From positions 1 to 64,000 of the forward strand of contig JAHJIJ010000006.1 of NCBI GenBank assembly GCA_018823325.1: a DNA stretch of 64,000 nucleotides. The letters are read 5' to 3'. Both the position numbers and the translations under genes were made by a program. This document shows positions 8,556 to 17,527 of this stretch, one piece after another; positions within the stretch are counted from its first letter, which is position 1, and each line of letters begins with the position of its first letter. The notes beneath the pieces are model-generated. The model made no database searches. It was not told where the DNA came from and was given only the letters and a program-made list of their open reading frames with translations. This DNA comes from Alphaproteobacteria bacterium. Lineage in GTDB: Bacteria > Pseudomonadota > Alphaproteobacteria > Sphingomonadales > Sphingomonadaceae.

Positions 8556-9458
8556 ATGTACGAATCCGACGATCCCCGTTCCCGCCTCTCGACCGCCACG
8601 GCTGGGGGGACCGCGCCTGCCAGCGCCTTCGGGGCCTCCACTTACGCGCGCTTCTATGAAGAGCCGCCGCAGGAAGCGGCACCGGGCGTCCAGACATGGC
8701 TGACTCGCGGGCAGAATTTCGTCGTCGCCTACTCGCAGGCGGAAGAAGGCGCGGTGTTGGAGCGGTCCGGGCAGGTCGACGAATATGTCCTGCTGTTGCC
8801 CGATGCTGCCAGCGCGGTGACAGTCGAGATCGCGGGTGAGCGGCACGAGATTTCCGGCAACACCATCAACTTCGTGCCGCCGGGTGACAGCCGCATCACT
8901 GTGCGGTCGGGCGGTCAGATCGTGCGGCTGTTCACGCTCAAGGCGGAGGATCTGCTCGCGCGCGTCGTCAATCCGGAGGCTTATGCCGGGCCGCATCCGC
9001 AGATCCCGCCCTTTGAGCCCTGGCCCGATCCGGTCGACGGCTTCAGGCTGCGCAGCTACAGCCTTGACGTGCCGGACGAGCCGGGCCGTTTCGGCAAGAT
9101 CTGGCGGTGCAGCACCTTCATGGTCAATGTCTTCCCGCCGCAGGGGCCGCGTGACGTCACCAAGCTCTCGCCGCATCATCACGATGATTTCGAGCAGTGC
9201 TCGCTGGCGCTGGAAGGCGATTACATTCACCATCTGCGCTGGCCCTGGACGGCCAATCAGCACGACTGGCGCGACGATGAACATGAGCGCTGTGGTGCGC
9301 CCTCGGTCTGCGTCATTCCGCCGCGCGTCATCCACACCTCCGCACCGTCCGCGCCCGATCGCAATGTGCTGGTCGACATCTTCTCGCCGCCGCGTGCCGA
9401 CTTCTCGGACATGCCGGGCTGGGTGCTGAATGCGGACGAGTATCCGCGCGCGCAATGA
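8556..9458 (+). CDS. Bicupin-like protein
   Basis: 300 residues without a signal peptide, so cytoplasmic. The N-terminal half has a degenerate cupin-like stretch (VDEYVLLLPDAAS ... ITVRSGGQIVRLFTLK). The C-terminal half has a metal-binding cupin motif: SPHHHDDFEQCSLALEGDY with a further His in the second cupin box (PPRVIHTSAP). Such beta-barrels bind Fe, Mn or Zn and serve as dioxygenases, isomerases or decarboxylases. Which one applies is not readable. It sits between the triple NTF2 lipoprotein and an amidohydrolase in a tightly packed operon (3 bp gap upstream), so it probably acts on the same catabolic substrate. Confidence 0.7.
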   Translation: MYESDDPRSRLSTATAGGTAPASAFGASTYARFYEEPPQEAAPGVQTWLTRGQNFVVAYSQAEEGAVLERSGQVDEYVLLLPDAASAVTVEIAGERHEISGNTINFVPPGDSRITVRSGGQIVRLFTLKAEDLLARVVNPEAYAGPHPQIPPFEPWPDPVDGFRLRSYSLDVPDEPGRFGKIWRCSTFMVNVFPPQGPRDVTKLSPHHHDDFEQCSLALEGDYIHHLRWPWTANQHDWRDDEHERCGAPSVCVIPPRVIHTSAPSAPDRNVLVDIFSPPRADFSDMPGWVLNADEYPRAQ

Positions 9459-9481
9459 TGCCAGTCGAGGAGGGGGAACAG

Positions 9482-10336
9482 ATGACATCCTTGACCGATG
9501 AAGCGGTGCGCAATCCCGTCGTCGATTGCCACGCTCATATCTTCTCGGCGGACATGCCCGTCACGAGCGGCGCATGGATCAGGCCGGATTATGCCTTCAC
9601 TGCCGATGATTTGCTGGCGCAGATGGATATGCACGGCATCCATTTCGGGGTGATTTCGGCACTCAGCATTTCGGGCAGCTACAATGATTATCTGATCTCG
9701 GAACTGCGGCGGCACAAGCGCCTGCGCGGCACCGCCATCGTCCCCCCTGGCACGGATTTCTACGTGCTTGAGCGGATGCGGGACGACGGGATCATCGGCA
9801 TCCGCCTGCAACTGGCCCGCGCCGAATATCATGCCGATTATCGCAGCGACGAATATCGCCTGCTGTTCCGCCGCGCGCGGGATCTGGGCTGGCATGTCCA
9901 TGTCGCCATCGAAGGGCAGAACCTGCCGCCGGTGCTCGACGCGCTGGTAGAAAGCGGCGTGGATATCGTCATCGACCATTTCGGCCACCCCGATCCGCAG
10001 GCGCCGCTTGAATGCACGGGCTACCGGGCCATGCTCGACGCCGTCGACAAGGGCCATACCTGGGTCAAGCTCTCGGGCGGCTTCCGCTTGCCGGGCCCCG
10101 AGGCCTGGCGCGACGATCCCGAAGGCGATGTCGAAAGCCTTGCGCAGCGTGTCGCCGAAAATCTGCTGACGCGCGTCGGCACGGACCGGCTGCTGTGGGG
10201 AAGCGACGCGCCTTTCGTGGGCTACGAGCGGCGCATCGGTTACGAGCAGGTGCTCGCCAGCTACCGGCGCTGGGTCCCGGATCCGGCAAAGCGCGCACAA
10301 ATCTGCCGTACTGCGCTCAAGCTCTATTTTTCCTGA
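9482..10336 (+). CDS. Amidohydrolase family 2 (LigI-like) hydrolase
   Basis: TIM-barrel metal hydrolase of about 284 residues. I chose ATG 9482 because a strong Shine-Dalgarno GAGGAGGGGG precedes it; the upstream ATG at 9455 is inside the cupin gene end. Motifs: VVDCHAHIF (HxH on strand 1), HVHVAIEG, DIVIDHFGHPD and the C-terminal LLWGSDAPF with the catalytic Asp. The family includes 2-pyrone-4,6-dicarboxylate lactonase (LigI) and decarboxylases such as 5-carboxyvanillate decarboxylase (LigW); the overall look is nearer to LigI-type lactonases. It probably hydrolyses a lactone or decarboxylates a ring acid in this pathway. Confidence 0.85.
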   Translation: MTSLTDEAVRNPVVDCHAHIFSADMPVTSGAWIRPDYAFTADDLLAQMDMHGIHFGVISALSISGSYNDYLISELRRHKRLRGTAIVPPGTDFYVLERMRDDGIIGIRLQLARAEYHADYRSDEYRLLFRRARDLGWHVHVAIEGQNLPPVLDALVESGVDIVIDHFGHPDPQAPLECTGYRAMLDAVDKGHTWVKLSGGFRLPGPEAWRDDPEGDVESLAQRVAENLLTRVGTDRLLWGSDAPFVGYERRIGYEQVLASYRRWVPDPAKRAQICRTALKLYFS

Positions 10337-10348
10337 TTGGAGACCGTC

Positions 10349-10708
10349 ATGACCAAGACACAGCTTTCTCGCCGCGGTTTCATCGGCGCCACGGGCGGCG
10401 CGCTCGTTGGCGCCGCTGTCATGCCGGCCGCGCTGCAGGCAGCCGAGATCCCCGTGCTTCATGCCGATGGCATTCACGATGATACGCACGCGCTCGAAGC
10501 GCTCTTTGCCGGGCGTCCCGTGCAGGTCGTGCGGGAGAATGTCGTGGCCCGCTATGAGAACGGCACGGTCCGGCTCATCAACGGCCATTATCTGACCAGC
10601 CGCCCGGTGCGCGCTCGCTCGGAGGCCAACGTCTACACCGGCCATTGCACATTCCGCGTCGGCGATGGCCCGGCGCTGCCTTATCCCGAGCTACAGCAGC
10701 TGGCCTGA
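10349..10708 (+). CDS. Small Tat-exported protein of unknown function
   Basis: 119 residues. ATG 10349 follows GGAG (10339-10342); the upstream TTG 10337 is unlikely. The N-terminus is a clear Tat signal (LSRRGFIGATGGALVGAAVMP, ending near LQAAEIPV). The mature part is only about 85 residues and begins HADGIHDDTHALEALFAGRPV, which resembles the D-G-x-x-D-D-T-x-A-I motif that opens many right-handed beta-helix (pectin-lyase-like) proteins, followed by NGHYLTSRPVRARSEANVY. It is far too short for a whole beta-helix. It may be a stand-alone N-terminal cap, a remnant, or an unrelated small protein. It lies 12 bp after the amidohydrolase and before the TonB-dependent receptor. Confidence 0.65.
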   Translation: MTKTQLSRRGFIGATGGALVGAAVMPAALQAAEIPVLHADGIHDDTHALEALFAGRPVQVVRENVVARYENGTVRLINGHYLTSRPVRARSEANVYTGHCTFRVGDGPALPYPELQQLA

Positions 10709-10863
10709 CGGTCAGCGCTGCCAGCCCGGGCAGGGGCGCAGCCGACGCCATATGCCGGGCAAGGCGTCGTTCAGTGCCGCATTCGACAAGATTGGAGGAG
10801 GTAGGACGGTCTAGTGCTCCCTTCGTGGCCATCAAGGGGCCGAAAATATTCGGGAGGGGATCA

Positions 10864-13446
10864 ATGAAAACGACCTTTGGCAAAATTTCCGCATCCGTGC
10901 TGGCGCTGTGCGCGGCACAGGCCGGGCACGCGCAGGTGCAGGCAACTGACGCTGAAAGCGCGTCGGAGCGTTCCACCGGCATTACCGACATCGTGGTGAC
11001 TGCCACGCGTCGCGCCACCAATCTTCAGGATACACCCATCGCCATCTCCGCTCTGCCGGCGGATGCGCTGATGGAGCAGGGCCTGACCAACGTTGCCGAG
11101 ATGTCGCGCGTCGTACCGAACGTCTCGTTCGAAAAGTCGCAAGCGGCGTTCGGTCCAGGCATGAGTGCATTCATCCGTGGCATCGGCTCCAGCGAGACCA
11201 ATCTGTCGGGTGAAGCGGGCGTCGCCTTCTACATCGACGACGTCTATTATCCGCTGGTCTTCGGCTCGATGTTCGATCTGCTCGATCTTGAGCGCGTCGA
11301 GGTCCTGCGTGGTCCTCAGGGCACGCTGTTCGGGCGCAACTCACTCGCCGGCGCGGTCAATCTCACCACCCGCAAGCCGGTCCTCGGGGAGGCCTCGGGC
11401 TATGCCGAGTTCACCGTGGGCAGCTACGATCGCCGCGAGATGCGTGCCGGCATCAATCTTCCGATCGGGGCGAACATGTCGCTCTCGGTTTCCGGTCTGG
11501 TCAAGCAGATGACCGGCTATCAGCGGCGCCTCGATTTCCGCTGCGAGATGATCCGGCAGGGCACGCCGGAGCTGGCCGGGCTGTTCCCGACGGCCGATGC
11601 CGGTCTGCTCAACAATTCCGACGTCAATCCGCCGAACGATTGCACCATCGGTCACCTCGGCGGCGAGGATGTTCAGGCGATCCGTGGGCAAATCTATTGG
11701 GAGCCGACGCCTCGCCTCAAGATTACGGCAGCGCTTGATTATCTGCGCGACACATCTGACGCCGGTATGGACAGCGTGGTCGCCATTAACCCGGCGGTCG
11801 CTGCTGGTCGTCCGGCCGTCTCCACGCTGTTCAACCGCTGGACGGCCCCCGGCGGCCCGGCCTTCGCTTATGACTCGCGCTTCATTACGGGCGACCCGTA
11901 CACGACCTATGCGACGTTCTCGGACCCGATTTCGGCCGGAACCGCCATCCCCGGCAACACATTCTACAATGGCTCGCCGTATCGCGGCGGCATTACCCAT
12001 CCGAGCAATGTTCCCCAGACCAACTGGGGTGGCAATGCGCGTGTCGAATATGAGATCACCGATAATATCGATATCGTGGGTATCGTGGGATACCGCCGCT
12101 ACGATGGCACCTTCGGCTTCGATGTCGACGGTTCACCGGTGGCGATGGAAAACAACCGCAACGACGTCTTCCAGGATGACTGGACGGGCGAGGTACGCCT
12201 GATCGGCAATACCGGCTGGATCGACTGGGTCGCGGGCGCCTTTTATTACTGGGCAGACGGTGAGCAGCGCTTCTCCGGCACGTCGCCGTTCAATAACACG
12301 CAGCGCTACCTCTGGAGCCGCTACACGCCGGAGAGCAAGGCCGTCTTCGCCAACGCTACGCTGCGGCCCTTCGGTGATCGGTTCGGCCTGACCCTCGGCG
12401 GCCGCTTCTCCAAGGACAAGAAGGGCGTCGATTATCGCAGCGTGCTGGATGGCAGCAACGCATCTTCGACGGAGTTCACTATCTCGCCCAACGGCCAGAC
12501 TGTCTTCGCCTTCGATATCGAGGATGAGCGCTTCGACTGGAAGATTGGCGCCGACTTCAAACTGAATGAGCGCACGATGATCTATGCGTCGGTCGCAACC
12601 GGCGCGCGTCTGCCGGGTTTCAATGCCCGTCCGCTCCAGCCAAGCCAGGTTGCGCAGTATCCCGGCGATGAAACGCAGTCCTATGAGCTGGGCGTCAAGA
12701 CCGACCTGTTCGACCGGATGCTGCGGATCAACGCTGCCGCCTTCTACACCGACTACAAGACTCGTCCCACGGGCGTTTCTGGGCAGGAATATCAGCTTGG
12801 GCCGGACGGCCAGCCACAGCCGGTGGCAGCACCCGGCGGCTTCATTGAGGTTCCCAACCCGGTGAATCCCGCCTTCACGACCTGCCGCCCGATTACCGCA
12901 GCCGAAATCGACGCAGGCACGCAGGGCTTCGCGTGCGTGGGCCGCACCTTCTACCAGAACACGCCCGGCAAGGTGAAAGGCTTCGAGCTGGAGCTGGACT
13001 TCCGCCCGGTCGAGGGCTTGGCCATTGGCGGGTCGGTCGGTTACCACAAATTCTCGTCGGCCGATCTGGATGCGCGCCCTGCGGGTCAGAACCGGCGTCC
13101 GGTGGCGATCCCCGAGCTCAAGGCCAATGCCGGCATTCAGTATGAGTTCGAAGCGCCCGCTCTGGATGGCTTGATCACCCCGCGCCTTGACTGGTTCTAC
13201 ACCGGCAGCCAAGTCTACAGCCCGGATCGCGTCGAGTATAATCAGGACGGCTATTCGCTCGTCAATGCACGGTTGACCTATGCGAACCTGGAGCATGACT
13301 TCACGATCGCTGCCGGCGTGACCAATCTTTTCAAGCAGTTCTACTGGAGAAACTACTTCATCTATCAGGCGATCGGTTATCCGCAGATCAACGGGCAGCC
13401 TGGCGCACCGCGCGAATGGTATCTCACCTTGAGCAAGCGGTTCTGA
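10864..13446 (+). CDS. TonB-dependent outer-membrane receptor
   Basis: 860 residues. Start at ATG 10864 after GGGAGGGG; the reading frame is open further upstream but has no coding features. Signal peptide MKTTFGKISASVLALCAAQAGHAQ, TonB box DIVVTATRR (about residues 45-53), plug domain (LQDTPIAISALPADALMEQG, GEAGVAFYIDDVYYP, LRGPQGTLFGRNSLAGAVNL) and a 22-strand barrel ending YLTLSKRF with the usual C-terminal aromatic. No STN signalling domain, so it is a transporter rather than a FecA-type sensor. Sphingomonads use such receptors for many organic substrates, including lignin-derived aromatics. Its place in the catabolic operon suggests it imports the pathway substrate across the outer membrane. 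Confidence 0.95.
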   Translation: MKTTFGKISASVLALCAAQAGHAQVQATDAESASERSTGITDIVVTATRRATNLQDTPIAISALPADALMEQGLTNVAEMSRVVPNVSFEKSQAAFGPGMSAFIRGIGSSETNLSGEAGVAFYIDDVYYPLVFGSMFDLLDLERVEVLRGPQGTLFGRNSLAGAVNLTTRKPVLGEASGYAEFTVGSYDRREMRAGINLPIGANMSLSVSGLVKQMTGYQRRLDFRCEMIRQGTPELAGLFPTADAGLLNNSDVNPPNDCTIGHLGGEDVQAIRGQIYWEPTPRLKITAALDYLRDTSDAGMDSVVAINPAVAAGRPAVSTLFNRWTAPGGPAFAYDSRFITGDPYTTYATFSDPISAGTAIPGNTFYNGSPYRGGITHPSNVPQTNWGGNARVEYEITDNIDIVGIVGYRRYDGTFGFDVDGSPVAMENNRNDVFQDDWTGEVRLIGNTGWIDWVAGAFYYWADGEQRFSGTSPFNNTQRYLWSRYTPESKAVFANATLRPFGDRFGLTLGGRFSKDKKGVDYRSVLDGSNASSTEFTISPNGQTVFAFDIEDERFDWKIGADFKLNERTMIYASVATGARLPGFNARPLQPSQVAQYPGDETQSYELGVKTDLFDRMLRINAAAFYTDYKTRPTGVSGQEYQLGPDGQPQPVAAPGGFIEVPNPVNPAFTTCRPITAAEIDAGTQGFACVGRTFYQNTPGKVKGFELELDFRPVEGLAIGGSVGYHKFSSADLDARPAGQNRRPVAIPELKANAGIQYEFEAPALDGLITPRLDWFYTGSQVYSPDRVEYNQDGYSLVNARLTYANLEHDFTIAAGVTNLFKQFYWRNYFIYQAIGYPQINGQPGAPREWYLTLSKRF

Positions 13447-13508
13447 GGCCAGCCCGCCTGGCGGCCCGCGGCGACATTACAAGACATCTCGCGAGAGGAA
13501 CAAGGTAC

Positions 13509-14414
13509 ATGCAGATCATCGACGGTCAGATCCACGAGCCGCATATTGGCGGAGGCATGCGGGCCGCCAAGCCGGAGGGCGCGACCATCACGCCCGAACT
13601 GGAAGAGTTCATCAACGTAGAATTGGCCCGCGAAGCGATCGACTGCGTCGGTGTGGACAAGGCCATCATCTACGCCGACAGGTCCTTCAACGAGGCGGCC
13701 GTGCGCTATTATCCCGAGCGGTTCGCAGCCGTCGAGGTGTTCGACTATGCCGCGCCTGATCTGGAACAGCAGATGGCTGCCTTCGCGAAGAAGCCGGGCA
13801 TGCTGGCAACGCGGGTGCTGTTCACCAATTACGGGCAGGTCTGGCGCAAGCCGGGCGCGCAGATCGCGCTCAATCCGTTGGTGAAGCAGGGCGCCTTCGA
13901 CCGCTATTTCGCTTATGGCGCGAAGTACAAAATCCCGATGTTCGTGGGTGCCCATGAGTTCGGGCACGAAGCGTCCGCCTATGCCGAGCGTCACCCGGAC
14001 ATGACGATCATCATCGATCATTTCGGCGTCACCCAGTCGATGGTCGAGCCGCCAAAGGATCGCTGGAAGAACTTGCCGAAGCTGCTGGAAATGGCGCGTT
14101 ATCCGAACGTCTATGTGAAGCTGTGCGGCATGCCGATCATTTCCGAGGAGCCTTATCCCTACCACGACATCTGGCCGCACATTCACAAGATCCTGCACGC
14201 CTTTGGCGCCGAGCGGTGCCTGTGGGCGAGCGACATGACGCGTCAGCGGTGGGGCACCGAAACCCCGCCCGGACCGAATGGCTTCCCGCTGCGCAGCGAC
14301 TGGAAGCCCTATGCGGACTCGCTCTACAGCCTTCTCCACACCAACGAGATTTCGCAGAGCGAGAAGGAATGGATTCTGGGCGGAACAGTGAAGCGCGCGC
14401 TCAACTGGTCGTGA
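13509..14414 (+). CDS. Amidohydrolase family 2 protein
   Basis: 301 residues from ATG 13509 (MQIIDGQIHEPHIGG). Metal-dependent TIM-barrel hydrolase or decarboxylase. The first-strand motif reads DGQIHEPH rather than the usual HxH, so the first metal site may be altered. Later motifs are conventional: FVGAHEFGHE, MTIIIDHFGVTQS and RCLWASDMTR with the acidic residue. It is a distant paralogue of the enzyme at 9482-10336, suggesting two successive ring or lactone steps in one pathway. It is the last gene of the rightward set; a bidirectional terminator follows. Confidence 0.85.
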   Translation: MQIIDGQIHEPHIGGGMRAAKPEGATITPELEEFINVELAREAIDCVGVDKAIIYADRSFNEAAVRYYPERFAAVEVFDYAAPDLEQQMAAFAKKPGMLATRVLFTNYGQVWRKPGAQIALNPLVKQGAFDRYFAYGAKYKIPMFVGAHEFGHEASAYAERHPDMTIIIDHFGVTQSMVEPPKDRWKNLPKLLEMARYPNVYVKLCGMPIISEEPYPYHDIWPHIHKILHAFGAERCLWASDMTRQRWGTETPPGPNGFPLRSDWKPYADSLYSLLHTNEISQSEKEWILGGTVKRALNWS

Positions 14415-14456
14415 GGTTGGGACCGCCGGATTCCGAATAAGAATTGCGGAAAGAAA

Positions 14457-14494
14457 AAGGGACGGAAGAGCAGCAGCTCTTCCGTCCCTTTTGT
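14457..14494. terminator. Bidirectional terminator between convergent catabolic sets
   Basis: Perfect 15-bp stem (14457-14471 with 14476-14490; arm AAGGGACGGAAGAGC) with an AGCA loop. A T-rich tail follows on the plus strand and AAAGAAAAA before it gives a T tail on the minus strand. It separates the convergent amidohydrolase and BKACE genes. Confidence 0.92.
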
Positions 14495-14529
14495 GTTTGT
14501 TGGAGCCTGTCTTAAAAGCAGCGCCGTTT

Positions 14530-15465
14530 TCAGAACCCGACCGCGTCGCCGCCCTTGAGGCCCAATAGCGCGCGCGCTTCCGCCGGGCTGGCAATCTCTC
14601 GCCCGAGCGCTTCGATCACGAGGCGGATCCGCTCGACCTGTTGCGCATTGGACGTCGCCAGCTCGCCCTTGCCGATGAACAGGCTGTCCTCCAGCCCAAC
14701 GCGGACATTGCCGCCAAGCAGCGCGCTCTGGGTGCAGAAGCTCAGTTGATGGCGGCCTGCCGCGAAAGCAGAGAACACATAATCCTCGCCGAACAGGCTG
14801 TCGGCGATCGTCACCATATGCGCGAGATTGCGCGGCTCTGCGCCAATGCCGCCCAGAATGCCGAACACACCCTGGATGAGGAAAGGCGGGTCGATAAGGC
14901 CCCGGTCCGCGAAATGGGCGAGGGTGTAGAGATGGCCGATATCGTAGCATTCGAACTCGAAGCGCGTGCCGAACTCCCGGCCCACTTCCAGCATGATGCG
15001 CTCGATATAGGCATTGTCATTGTACATGATCCGGCCACGCGATCCCTCGACATAGGGCTGCTCCCAGTCATGCTGCCACTGGGCCACGCGCTTGGCCGCC
15101 CCGGAAAAGTCGAAGATCAGCGGCCCCATGTTGAGCGAGCACAGCTCGGGTTGCGCGCGCTTGGCGCCCTCCACCCGGTCGTCCAGCGACATCGTCGCGC
15201 TGCCGCCGGTGGAGATGTTGATGACCGCATCGCTCGCCTGCCTGATGCGCGGCAGGAAGGCCATGAAATCGGCCGCGCGGGGGCTGGGGCTGCCGTCCTG
15301 CGGGTTGCGGGCATGCAGGTGCAGGATCGCCGCGCCGGCTTCCGCCGCCCCGATGGCGGCTTGCGCGATCTCGTCCGCGCTGACCGGGAGGTGCGGCGAC
15401 ATGGACGGCGTGTGGATCGATCCTGTCGGCGCGCAGGTGATGATGACCTTGGCGTGTTTGCGCAT
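14530..15465 (-). CDS. Beta-keto acid cleavage enzyme (BKACE, DUF849 family)
   Basis: 311 residues, the usual length. Family features: VIITCAPTGSIHTPSMSPHLP at the N-terminus, the Zn ligands in AAILHLHARNPQDGSPSP (His-x-His near residue 50), INISTGGSATMSLDDRVEG, SLNMGPLIF and the VRVGLEDSLF motif with a catalytic-site Glu/Asp. Known members (for example Kce) condense a beta-keto acid with acetyl-CoA, giving acetoacetate and a new acyl-CoA. The actual keto acid is unknown. It is the last gene of the leftward set, 8 bp after the aldehyde dehydrogenase gene, so cleavage and aldehyde oxidation probably belong to one pathway. Confidence 0.92.
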   Translation of the reverse strand: MRKHAKVIITCAPTGSIHTPSMSPHLPVSADEIAQAAIGAAEAGAAILHLHARNPQDGSPSPRAADFMAFLPRIRQASDAVINISTGGSATMSLDDRVEGAKRAQPELCSLNMGPLIFDFSGAAKRVAQWQHDWEQPYVEGSRGRIMYNDNAYIERIMLEVGREFGTRFEFECYDIGHLYTLAHFADRGLIDPPFLIQGVFGILGGIGAEPRNLAHMVTIADSLFGEDYVFSAFAAGRHQLSFCTQSALLGGNVRVGLEDSLFIGKGELATSNAQQVERIRLVIEALGREIASPAEARALLGLKGGDAVGF

Positions 15466-15473
15466 GGATGGCT

Positions 15474-16943
15474 CTAAAGTCCTGCGTGGCAGAGATATTT
15501 GAGGTTCTGGTACTCGGCGAGGCCGTGGTGCGAGCCTTCGCGCCCGAGGCCGGACAGCTTGACGCCGCCGAAGGGCGCATAAGGCGTCGAGATGAGGCCC
15601 GTGTTGATCCCGACGATGCCGGTCTCCAGATCGCGGCCTACCCGTGCAATCGTCGCAGGATCGCTGGAGCAGAGATAGGCGGCGAGGCCGAAAGGCGTGT
15701 CATTTGCCAGCCGCACGCCATCTTCCACGCTTGCGAAGCCAATCACGCCCGCCAGAGGCCCGAAAGTCTCCTCGCGTGCGAGCAGGGCATCCGGGGCGAC
15801 ATCGCCGACCAGCGTCGGCAGCGCGATGCGGCCACCGGGACACTCGCCGCCGGCCAACAGGCGGCCGCCGTGGCGCAGCGCATCCTCGCGATGCTCGTCG
15901 ATCTTGGCGACGGCGCGCTCGTCGATCATCGGGCCGACGTCGACACTCTCGTCGAACCCGTCACCCGCCTTCATCGCCGTAACCCTCTTGCCGAAGGCCT
16001 CGAGGAAACGGCTCTGAATGCCATTCTGAACATAGATGCGGTTGGCGGCGACGCAGCTCTGGCCACCATTGCGGAACTTCGCCACCATGGCCGTCTCGAC
16101 CGCGGTATCCAGATCGGCATCGTCGAAGATCAGCAGGGGCGCATTGCCGCCCAGCTCGAGGCTGAGCCGCTTGATGGTCGGCGCGCAGGCCTCCGCGAGC
16201 ATCGCGCCCACGGGCGTCGATCCGGTGAAGGAGAGTTTGCGCACGATGGGCGATCCGGTCATCACCGGGCCAATGGTCTTCGAGTTGCCGGTGACGACGC
16301 TGAACACGCCCGCCGGCAGGCCCGCTTCCTCGCCCAGCTTGGCGAAAGCGAGCGCAGTCAGAGGCGTCAACTCGGCCGGTTTAGCGACCATGGTGCAGCC
16401 TGCCGCAAGGGCAGGGCCGACCTTGCGGGTCAGCATGGCGAGCGGGAAGTTCCACGGCGTGATCGCCACGCACACGCCGATCGGCTCGCGCTCGACCAGC
16501 AGGCGGCGGCCGGTGACGGGGGCAGGGATGATCTCGCCTACGCTCCGCGCGGCCTCATCGGCATAGAACTCAAGGAACCCGGCGCCATAGTCCACCTCGG
16601 CACGCGCTTCCTTGAGCGCCTTGCCGTTCTCGCGGGTGATCAGCCGGGCGAAGTCTTCCTTGTGCTGCACGATCAGCTCGAACCAGCGCCGCAATATGGC
16701 GCCGCGCTCCTTCGCAGGCCGCCGCGCCCATTGCGGGAAAGCGCGGTTCGCAGCGTCGATGGCCTGAGAGACCTGCGCCTCCCTTACGCGCGGGACCTGC
16801 CCGACGGTCTCGAGCGTGAAGGGGTCGTCCACATCGATCGGGTCACCCGTGCCGTCGACCCACTGGCCGGCGACATAGGCCTTTGAAAGCAGAAGATCCT
16901 TCTCGTCGAGTTCGCCGCGCTGTCTGCTCATGGGATTGCTCAC
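15474..16943 (-). CDS. NAD(P)-dependent aldehyde dehydrogenase (succinate-semialdehyde dehydrogenase-like)
   Basis: 489 residues, ALDH superfamily, closest in look to GabD. Motifs: ITPWNFPLAMLTRKVGPALAAG, FTGSTPVG (cofactor binding), LELGGNAPLLIFDDADL (catalytic Glu) and NGGQSCVAANRIYVQ (nucleophile Cys near residue 305). It would oxidise a semialdehyde to the acid in the cytoplasm. With the iron alcohol dehydrogenase of the same cluster it could turn an omega-hydroxy acid (for example 4-hydroxybutyrate) into a dicarboxylate; that is inference. The start codon overlaps the NTF2-like gene's stop by 4 bp. Confidence 0.92.
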   Translation of the reverse strand: MSNPMSRQRGELDEKDLLLSKAYVAGQWVDGTGDPIDVDDPFTLETVGQVPRVREAQVSQAIDAANRAFPQWARRPAKERGAILRRWFELIVQHKEDFARLITRENGKALKEARAEVDYGAGFLEFYADEAARSVGEIIPAPVTGRRLLVEREPIGVCVAITPWNFPLAMLTRKVGPALAAGCTMVAKPAELTPLTALAFAKLGEEAGLPAGVFSVVTGNSKTIGPVMTGSPIVRKLSFTGSTPVGAMLAEACAPTIKRLSLELGGNAPLLIFDDADLDTAVETAMVAKFRNGGQSCVAANRIYVQNGIQSRFLEAFGKRVTAMKAGDGFDESVDVGPMIDERAVAKIDEHREDALRHGGRLLAGGECPGGRIALPTLVGDVAPDALLAREETFGPLAGVIGFASVEDGVRLANDTPFGLAAYLCSSDPATIARVGRDLETGIVGINTGLISTPYAPFGGVKLSGLGREGSHHGLAEYQNLKYLCHAGL

Positions 16944-17407
16944 TTCGCCTCTTGATCGTCCAGGTTCGGATTGGTGATCGGGGTATCACTCTCGAACAAA
17001 TGCTCGAACCGGCGATAGGTGCACAGCCAGCGGCCATTGGTGCTCCGCACATAGCGGTCTGTGGCCAGCGAGATGGTCACTGGCGGATGGGTGGGCAGGG
17101 GGCGTACGCCATCGGCGGCGTAGAGGAAGAGATAATTGGTCGCTTCGGCACTGTCCGGCCCGGTGAACCAGGCCCGGAAATTGGTGAAGGCATGCACGGC
17201 CAGTCGCTCGCCACGCTCTGCCCGCCAGTCGTAGAATTGCTGGATTTTCGCCCGTCCGTGATAGGAGGCGAACTGGCCGTGGAAGACGGCGTCCTCGGTA
17301 TAATAATCCGAGGCCTTGCGCCCCTTGTTGGTATCGATCTCGTGCCAGTATTCGGTCAGCTGCAGCGACAATATCTGGTTCAGATCAAGCACTTCCCTGG
17401 CAACCAT
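16940..17407 (-). CDS. NTF2/SnoaL-like protein
   Basis: 155 residues with no signal peptide, so cytoplasmic, unlike the other NTF2-like proteins here. LTEYWHEIDTNKGRKASDYYTEDAVF, GRAKIQQFYDWRAERG and NGRWLCTYRRFEHLF are the usual helix, strand and final sheet of this fold. Ring-hydroxylating dioxygenase beta subunits share the fold, but no alpha subunit is present. Enzymatic role unknown; it may be an isomerase, dehydratase or lyase. It is translationally coupled to the aldehyde dehydrogenase gene (ATGA overlap). Confidence 0.8.
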   Translation of the reverse strand: MVAREVLDLNQILSLQLTEYWHEIDTNKGRKASDYYTEDAVFHGQFASYHGRAKIQQFYDWRAERGERLAVHAFTNFRAWFTGPDSAEATNYLFLYAADGVRPLPTHPPVTISLATDRYVRSTNGRWLCTYRRFEHLFESDTPITNPNLDDQEAK

Positions 17408-17527
17408 TGCGTCTTCCGTCCTCCATGTGCCGCCCTCCGGCGTGGAGAAGGGGCTGACATAGCCGTCACGGGATCGCTTGTCCGGGCGGGCAGGATGACT
17501 TGCTCGAGAAGGCGCCGGGCTCGCGGC

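Noticed and set aside
6834..9488. Minus-strand open frame of 884 codons opposite the NTF2 lipoprotein and cupin genes
   Set aside because: Arg/Gly/His-rich shadow translation without signal, domain or start signal; the plus-strand genes have clear domains and overlaps typical of an operon.
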